From a virus: 40,873 nt of DNA. This document shows, in pieces, positions 36,652-40,873 of the stretch; position 1 is the stretch's first letter, and every line of letters begins with the position of its first letter. The stretch spans positions 1 to 40,873 of IMG/VR virus record IMGVR_UViG_3300020392_000030; one strand, given 5' to 3'. The position numbers were made by a program, and so were the translations under genes. The notes under the pieces were generated by a model. It saw only the letters and a list, made by a program, of their open reading frames with translations, had not been told where the DNA came from and did not search any database.

Positions 36652-37685
36652 GACTCCTATTTGCCATACTGCTTTGTCTCTTGAGCTTCAGTACGCAAGC
36701 ACAGACGCTCAAAAAGACCTTTAAATTTGCCACGTTCTACACAGCTTTCAGCGGCGGTAACTCTGTAGCAGACGAGAGCGTATACTCTGTGATGAACGGG
36801 CTCGAAAAAGACGTTTTAGAAACGCCATTTGACTACTCGTTTACGGCAGGTGTAAGAAAGATCGCTCGTTTTGGATACGAAAACAGAGCAAATGTTTTTT
36901 ATGACGGGACAGAAAAATCATACAGCGATGCAGCAAACATCGGTAGAGTAAAAGGCTTTGAGTTTTTGTTTGAGGCGGATTGGCGTAGGCAGCAGGGCCG
37001 TAACTTCTTAGATCAAGATTATTTCTTGCGCTATGTTGCTAAGAACTGGATCGCAAAAGTAGAGTACCTGCAAGACGGCTTTGCTGATGTAGAATACTTT
37101 GAAGGTTCAGAACGCTACAGAATCAACGTCAACGACAAGTTTAGTTTCAACATCGGCCTGGCGCAAAGGATATCTGAGCCATATGGGTACGACCCATTAA
37201 GCGAGTGGCTCTTAGACGATAACAACATCCACTATACTAATCTAGCTCTTGAAGAAGGATACACGATCGAGGTTCAAGAAAACGAGTACTACGATCCAAG
37301 CGGTGAGCTCGTCGCGGACAATGCAGATGTTTGGCAGCAGATAATTATACCTGACGTGATTGGCAACTACGTCAACAGAAAAAGAAACGAACTACCTAAT
37401 CAGTGGAACTATTCGTTGGTTTTAGGTTACGACTATTACAAATACTCAAAGGACTTTTGGATGCATAGCTGGGCGAGCGTCATGCCCTATCACCTAAATA
37501 CAGGAGGGGAATACTCCTACTTTGAGACTACAAATGGCGAGCAGTGGACTGATTATAGTTTAGGCCTTATCTTTGGTTGGAGATTAAATAAAAGCTTGGG
37601 TGTTTTTTTAGAAGGCAAATACAATAGGTATTGGAATAGAGAGTGGCACGACTTTTCTGTTGGATTAAATTATGTGATACTATAA
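36648..37685 (+). CDS. Phage-encoded outer-membrane beta-barrel protein
   Basis: A 345-residue protein with signal peptide MRLLFAILLCLLSFSTQAQ, followed by repeated amphipathic strands (EFLFEADWRRQQG, WIAKVEYLQDGFADVEYF, QWNYSLVLGYDYYKYSKD) and an aromatic C-terminal end (DFSVGLNYVIL), the typical barrel-assembly signal. A C-terminal LGVFLEGKYNRYWNREWH segment resembles barrels of marine Bacteroidetes. It overlaps the T9SS-targeted gene by 4 bases (ATGA), so the two are probably co-translated and may function together at the outer membrane. Possible roles are blocking of superinfecting phages or outer-membrane changes at lysis; neither is shown by the sequence. Confidence 0.8.
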   Translation: MRLLFAILLCLLSFSTQAQTLKKTFKFATFYTAFSGGNSVADESVYSVMNGLEKDVLETPFDYSFTAGVRKIARFGYENRANVFYDGTEKSYSDAANIGRVKGFEFLFEADWRRQQGRNFLDQDYFLRYVAKNWIAKVEYLQDGFADVEYFEGSERYRINVNDKFSFNIGLAQRISEPYGYDPLSEWLLDDNNIHYTNLALEEGYTIEVQENEYYDPSGELVADNADVWQQIIIPDVIGNYVNRKRNELPNQWNYSLVLGYDYYKYSKDFWMHSWASVMPYHLNTGGEYSYFETTNGEQWTDYSLGLIFGWRLNKSLGVFLEGKYNRYWNREWHDFSVGLNYVIL

Positions 37686-37969
37686 TGGCAAAGCAAATCG
37701 GAGAGGATACCAAGGTAACGCTAGACCTGAAGACAATTGGGATGGCAGCGGCAGGCATTGGAACGGTAGTAGCTATGTGGTTTGCACTTCAAGCAGACAT
37801 CGCTGAAGCGAAGGAGTTGCCTGTTCCTGCTGACCCTGAAATCACACGCATGGAGTTTGATATGAAGGACCAGTTGGTTCGTCAAACCATTATGACTACC
37901 CAAGAAGACGTGCAAGAACTCAAAGAAGATCTAGATCGTATAGAGCAAAAAATCGATAAACTCAACTGA
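37685..37969 (+). CDS. Membrane-anchored coiled-coil protein, spanin-like
   Basis: A 94-residue protein with one transmembrane helix at about 18-36 (IGMAAAGIGTVVAMWFALQ) and a C-terminal coiled coil (QEDVQELKEDLDRIEQKIDK), the layout of an inner-membrane spanin or lysis accessory protein. An in-frame ATG at 37643 would add a frame overlapping the barrel gene; ATG 37685 is chosen because it forms the usual TAATG overlap with that gene's stop. The TM-plus-coiled-coil order, and the position at the end of the holin cassette, support a lysis role, but there is no lipoprotein partner (o-spanin) visible. Confidence 0.68.
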   Translation: MAKQIGEDTKVTLDLKTIGMAAAGIGTVVAMWFALQADIAEAKELPVPADPEITRMEFDMKDQLVRQTIMTTQEDVQELKEDLDRIEQKIDKLN

Positions 37970-37970
37970 T

Positions 37971-38231
37971 ATGCCATCACATTACAAAGTAAAAAAGGGC
38001 ATGGCGGGAATGTCCACCATGAACGGAAAAAAGAAAACAACGCCAGGAACAATGCCAGGAGGAGGCAAAGCACCCATGTTCATGATGGGGGGTAAAACCT
38101 ATGCCGACATGGGAGCTATGATTAAAGCGGAGGCAGGAACGCTTGTTCCAGCCCTTGCTGATAATCCCACTACGTTTGCTCAAATGGAGAAAGCCGTAGA
38201 CAAGAAGCGTAACGAGAAGAAGAGTAGCTAA
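37971..38231 (+). CDS. Small Met/Gly/Lys-rich protein
   Basis: An 86-residue protein of unknown function starting MPSHYKVKKGMAGMSTM and containing APMFMMGGKTYADMG. Its composition (Met, Gly, Lys) matches the other small proteins of the region, and the N-terminal KVKKG recalls the VLKKGG motif at 9759 and 38842. The C-terminal half is helical (FAQMEKAVDKKRNEKK). It sits one base after the spanin-like stop. No fold is predicted with confidence; it may be a virion-packaged small protein. Confidence 0.65.
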   Translation: MPSHYKVKKGMAGMSTMNGKKKTTPGTMPGGGKAPMFMMGGKTYADMGAMIKAEAGTLVPALADNPTTFAQMEKAVDKKRNEKKSS

Positions 38232-38237
38232 CAAGTA

Positions 38238-38579
38238 ATGCGAGCCCTAATCGCCGTTTGTTGCATCGCCATGTTTTTTTCGATTGGCTCTGGAATACCA
38301 GAGTCAGGCGTTTGCGTGGTTGAATTTAACGCAGGATTCAATGCAGCGAATGGTGTTGAATGGATCGAAAAGCTATCTGACTGCAAGGGCAGCCGCGTAG
38401 ACATCATGGAGAGTCCAGACCTACAGGCCAAGCACAAGATAGTTGTCGTGCCTACGGTGATTGTATTTAACGACGGAGAAGAGGTCAAGCGCTTCCAAGC
38501 CAACATCATGATGCAGCTTGAAGCCACTAAAAATGACGTGCAAGAAGCCGTTGATGAAGTTATAATGAGTGCATTCTGA
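38238..38579 (+). CDS. Secreted thioredoxin-fold protein lacking redox cysteines
   Basis: A 113-residue protein with a hydrophobic N-terminus (about 1-19) like a signal peptide or anchor, then a thioredoxin fold: strand VVEF at 27-30, active-site loop, strand RVDIM, cis-Pro loop VVVPTVIVF with P72, and a final helix. The positions of the two catalytic cysteines are Asn35 and Asn38 (NAGFNAAN), so oxidoreductase activity should be absent. Loss of both cysteines but retention of the cis-Pro loop suggests a binding role. Related cysteine-free phage proteins are recalled from flavobacterial phages, unverified. No partner is obvious. Confidence 0.68.
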   Translation: MRALIAVCCIAMFFSIGSGIPESGVCVVEFNAGFNAANGVEWIEKLSDCKGSRVDIMESPDLQAKHKIVVVPTVIVFNDGEEVKRFQANIMMQLEATKNDVQEAVDEVIMSAF

Positions 38580-38601
38580 AGATACAATATGAAAAATAAC
38601 T

Positions 38602-38841
38602 ATGGGATACAGAGTTAAGAAGGCAAACAACGGGACCAATACTCGAAAGCAAAATAGAAAGGCCAAGCGAAAAGCGAGAAAAGCAGCGAGACAGGCTAAG
38701 AGGCCAGGTATGTTTGCGCAGTTTAAAGACGAGCGCCAACAGCACAGACAAAATGCAAGCCCTTTACGAAAGGCTGCTGGCGTTATTCCCGCTATTCAGG
38801 CTGGATCTATATTGATGAAAGAGTTGCGTAGAAAACAATAG
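38602..38841 (+). CDS. Small very basic protein
   Basis: A 79-residue Arg/Lys-rich protein beginning MGYRVKKANNGTNTRKQNRK with a long Ala/Lys/Arg helix (AKRKARKAARQAKRPG), the type of segment found in histone-like or nucleic-acid-packing peptides. The C-terminal part has a short hydrophobic helix (GVIPAIQAGSILMKEL). No family is known. It is followed directly, with no gap, by the gene at 38842. A role in packing DNA in the virion is an inference from charge. Confidence 0.68.
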   Translation: MGYRVKKANNGTNTRKQNRKAKRKARKAARQAKRPGMFAQFKDERQQHRQNASPLRKAAGVIPAIQAGSILMKELRRKQ

Positions 38842-39183
38842 ATGGGTTGCGGCTGCTCAACATACAAAGTTTTAAAGAAGGGGGGCACGTCTCGTAAGGG
38901 ACGCATGCCCAAGAAGTTCTCTGTCAAGAGCGGTGACAAGTCTCCTTCTGGTGGATTGACAGCCAAGGGTGTACGGCGATACCGTGCAGCCAATCCTGGT
39001 AGTAAGCTGAAGACTGCTGTAACTACTAAGCCGTCCAAGCTGAAGAAAGGTAGCAAAGCTGCCAAAAGAAGAAAGTCTTTCTGCGCTCGCATGAAAGGCA
39101 TGAAAAAGAGATTAACTAGCGCCAAGACAGCTAGAGATCCAAACTCTAGAATCAACAAGGCGCTTCGTAAATGGAACTGCTAA
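38842..39183 (+). CDS. Small basic DUF6321-like protein
   Basis: A 113-residue protein with N-terminal MGCGCSTYKVLKKGGTSRKG and a core SPSGGLTAKGVRRYRAANPG, then KKGSKAAKRRKSFCARMKGM and a C-terminal NKALRKWNC. The SPSGGLTAKG...RRKSFCARM pattern matches, from memory, the DUF6321 family of small proteins in tailed phages of cyanobacteria and SAR11; its function is unknown. It starts in frame-free succession, directly after the TAG of the gene before. The VLKKGG motif near the N-terminus is shared with 9759 and 9236. Confidence 0.75.
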   Translation: MGCGCSTYKVLKKGGTSRKGRMPKKFSVKSGDKSPSGGLTAKGVRRYRAANPGSKLKTAVTTKPSKLKKGSKAAKRRKSFCARMKGMKKRLTSAKTARDPNSRINKALRKWNC

Positions 39184-39184
39184 G

Positions 39185-40873
39185 ATGAAACTAGGTAAAA
39201 AGGCAAAGCGAGGTACAAGGGTAAAGAAGTTAGCTAACGGTGGGAACGGAGATCCAACGAAAGATCAAGCTGCTGTAGCTGAAAGTACGGCTACACCAAA
39301 GTATATAGAAAATTCTTTCTTAGCATATGCTGGATTACCTCCAGCTCTTGATCCTAAATTTTTTAGAGATGAGGGGACCATTCGGCAAACACCCGAGCGA
39401 AAGCCCACAATGTTACAATCTTTCTATGAAGGCACCCCGCTTGGGATGACCGAACGGGAGAAGTATGAGCCTTTTGATAAGATGTCAATTTTTGATGTCG
39501 CTGCTGAACCACTAAAAGCCTTAGAGTATTATAGCGTAGACGCAAACAAAGGAAGGCTTCCAACAAGGGCCGAATGGGACGGCTTTGGCGGCTCAAACGT
39601 ATTGGATGCTGCAGTAGCCATGGTCAACCCTGCCGCTTATGTAAGCTATGCCATGCAAAGTGAGGCGGGTGCATTGGCTTTATTGCCTGCGCTTAGGCCC
39701 GCGATGAATGCTTATCAAACGGCGTTGAGATCACGGGGAGCATTAGCGCCTGGGCAAACACGAATCCCGTTAGATGGCAGATCTACACCAATAAATCTTT
39801 CTGCAGGACAGGACAAAACAGTACAACTTGCATTAGAATCTGCTGAAGTAAATAACGCTAGAGTCGCTCTGAGTCAAAATCTAGCGCAAGAGGTTAATGA
39901 AGTTCAAAAATTTGGCACCACCGCACTCGAGAGAAAACAAATAACAGACGAGGTGGCTGATTTTTACAATAGATATTTACAGACACCAGGAGCACTTGAA
40001 AAGCTTGAATCTCAGAGAGCTTTCATGGCGGCTGCATCAAAAGCTATACAAAGAGGTGACCTAGAAGATTTGTTTAACAGTACTGAAATTAGTGCTATGA
40101 TGCCCCCTGTAGAAATGTTTGGTGGTCTAAGTGAAGCAAAAACGAAGCTGATTATGCAATCTCCGTATTTCATAGGTAGGTCACCCAAGCTTGTCAATAA
40201 AACACAGTCTCCTCTAGCAGGTAGGGCATATCGAATTAATCAAGAGGTGAAAACACCTTTTTTAACTGGACAAGAAGCGCCACAAGATTTGTACATGTTG
40301 AGATCGCGAGCCTTTACTCGGGCTGATGATGGCGCCTTGGAGGCAAAAGAAGTATTCTATAGCAATACAGAACCAGGAAGAAAGGCTGCGGCTGAAGCCT
40401 TGATTAAAAACTTTCAGATGGCTGCGAATGAGTCTTTTAAGAATCAAGTGCTAGTTACTATTGAGGAAATGAAGGCTTCTGTAGGGGCGGCTGCTCGAGG
40501 AGCAACGGATGCTACAAGTGACATCACCAGAAATATAAGTGATTTTACTAAACAGCCTGTAGAATTTATAGATGGGATGCCTGTTCAAGCTGGTCCATTT
40601 AGATACAATTTTTCTGAGGCTCAAATTAAAATGTTAGAAACGCTTACACCAGAAGAGTTTGTTAATACTTTAACTCACGAAACAAATCACAACATTCTTT
40701 TGCCGTTTCTTGATCAAATCGCAGACATGTCGATCATTGAGATGCACACAATTGGAAGCCGAATTGATAAACCTATGTTCAACGCTTTTGGTAAGAGATT
40801 GTCTGAGACTACTCCAGCAGAAGGCTTTAGGTCTGCCCAAGAGATAGCAGACAATCAAACGGCCCTTGAGGCA
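39185..40873 (+). CDS. Large protein with HExxH metalloprotease motif, truncated by window end
   Basis: An open frame from ATG 39185 to the last base of the window (563 codons, no stop), so the 3' end is outside. The N-terminus is basic (MKLGKKAKRGTRVKKLANGG), like the small proteins of the region. The remainder is mixed helix and strand with no family name. Around residues 498-502 it has HETNH (codons 40676-40690), a match to the zinc-binding HExxH motif of metallopeptidases, in the context NTLTHETNHNILLPFL. E519 or H521 downstream could be a third ligand. It may be a virion-associated protease or ejected enzyme. The motif is short, so catalytic activity is a hypothesis. Confidence 0.7.
   Translation, partial: MKLGKKAKRGTRVKKLANGGNGDPTKDQAAVAESTATPKYIENSFLAYAGLPPALDPKFFRDEGTIRQTPERKPTMLQSFYEGTPLGMTEREKYEPFDKMSIFDVAAEPLKALEYYSVDANKGRLPTRAEWDGFGGSNVLDAAVAMVNPAAYVSYAMQSEAGALALLPALRPAMNAYQTALRSRGALAPGQTRIPLDGRSTPINLSAGQDKTVQLALESAEVNNARVALSQNLAQEVNEVQKFGTTALERKQITDEVADFYNRYLQTPGALEKLESQRAFMAAASKAIQRGDLEDLFNSTEISAMMPPVEMFGGLSEAKTKLIMQSPYFIGRSPKLVNKTQSPLAGRAYRINQEVKTPFLTGQEAPQDLYMLRSRAFTRADDGALEAKEVFYSNTEPGRKAAAEALIKNFQMAANESFKNQVLVTIEEMKASVGAAARGATDATSDITRNISDFTKQPVEFIDGMPVQAGPFRYNFSEAQIKMLETLTPEEFVNTLTHETNHNILLPFLDQIADMSIIEMHTIGSRIDKPMFNAFGKRLSETTPAEGFRSAQEIADNQTALEA

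Noticed and set aside
37643-37684. Upstream in-frame ATG of the spanin-like gene
   Set aside because: It would start inside the end of the barrel gene and adds a non-matching stretch; the TAATG start at 37685 is the norm in this genome.
39363-39596. Minus-strand frames opposite the incomplete 39185 gene
   Set aside because: The + strand frame is open for all 563 codons with a continuing protein; the minus frames are shadows.

Overview
The window is a stretch of an unfinished bacteriophage genome, almost certainly from a podovirus-like phage of a marine Bacteroidetes (flavobacterial-type) host. Three things point to that host. Promoters match the Bacteroidetes -7 box TAnnTTTG, mostly TATATTTG or TATTTTTG, and Shine-Dalgarno sequences are largely absent. 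One gene carries a C-terminal type IX secretion (T9SS) sorting domain, a system restricted to Bacteroidetes and close relatives. A signal-peptide outer-membrane beta-barrel protein follows it. All recognised genes lie on the + strand and are tightly packed. Stop/start overlaps TAATG occur at 9496, 10425, 18286, 19182, 26911, 34154 and 37685, and ATGA overlaps occur at 9759, 34588 and 36648. No intergenic gap reaches 300 bases. No integrase, tRNA, rRNA, CRISPR array, insertion sequence or replication gene was seen.

Layout. (1) 1-2968, packaging: a small coiled-coil protein, two tiny ORFs, an HNH endonuclease and the large terminase. (2) 3002-9138, portal and surface fibres: portal, a beta-rich small protein, a collagen-like fibre, an RCC1-propeller protein and a small partner. 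(3) 9236-9992, three very basic small proteins behind their own promoter. (4) 10027-14298, head: two tandem paralogues, a small structural protein, scaffold, major capsid protein and a small acidic protein, closed by a terminator. (5) 14362-17431, short transcription units: a basic protein, a lectin-like protein, an AT-hook-like protein and a jelly-roll-like protein, closed by a second terminator. (6) 17504-25808, connector and tail: connector-like protein, adaptor-like protein, giant nozzle/muzzle and a tail accessory protein. (7) 25844-34154, three internal (ejection) proteins corresponding in order to T7 gp14, gp15 and gp16. (8) 34154-37969, holin, T9SS-targeted repeat protein, outer-membrane barrel and a spanin-like membrane protein. 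(9) 37971-40873, small basic proteins, a thioredoxin fold without its cysteines, and a large protein with an HExxH motif that runs off the window.

The portal, scaffold, capsid, adaptor, nozzle and three internal-protein order is that of T7-like podoviruses, but many proteins have little recognisable sequence similarity to T7 and some features recall crAss-like phages. The most notable points are the host-type cell-surface secretion module downstream of the holin where an endolysin would be expected, three promoters that place the -7 box exactly four bases before ATG (implying leaderless mRNAs), a thioredoxin-like protein with both catalytic cysteines replaced by asparagine, and a recurrent lysine-glycine N-terminal motif on several small proteins. 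Functional calls rest on motif recognition and gene order, not on database searches.
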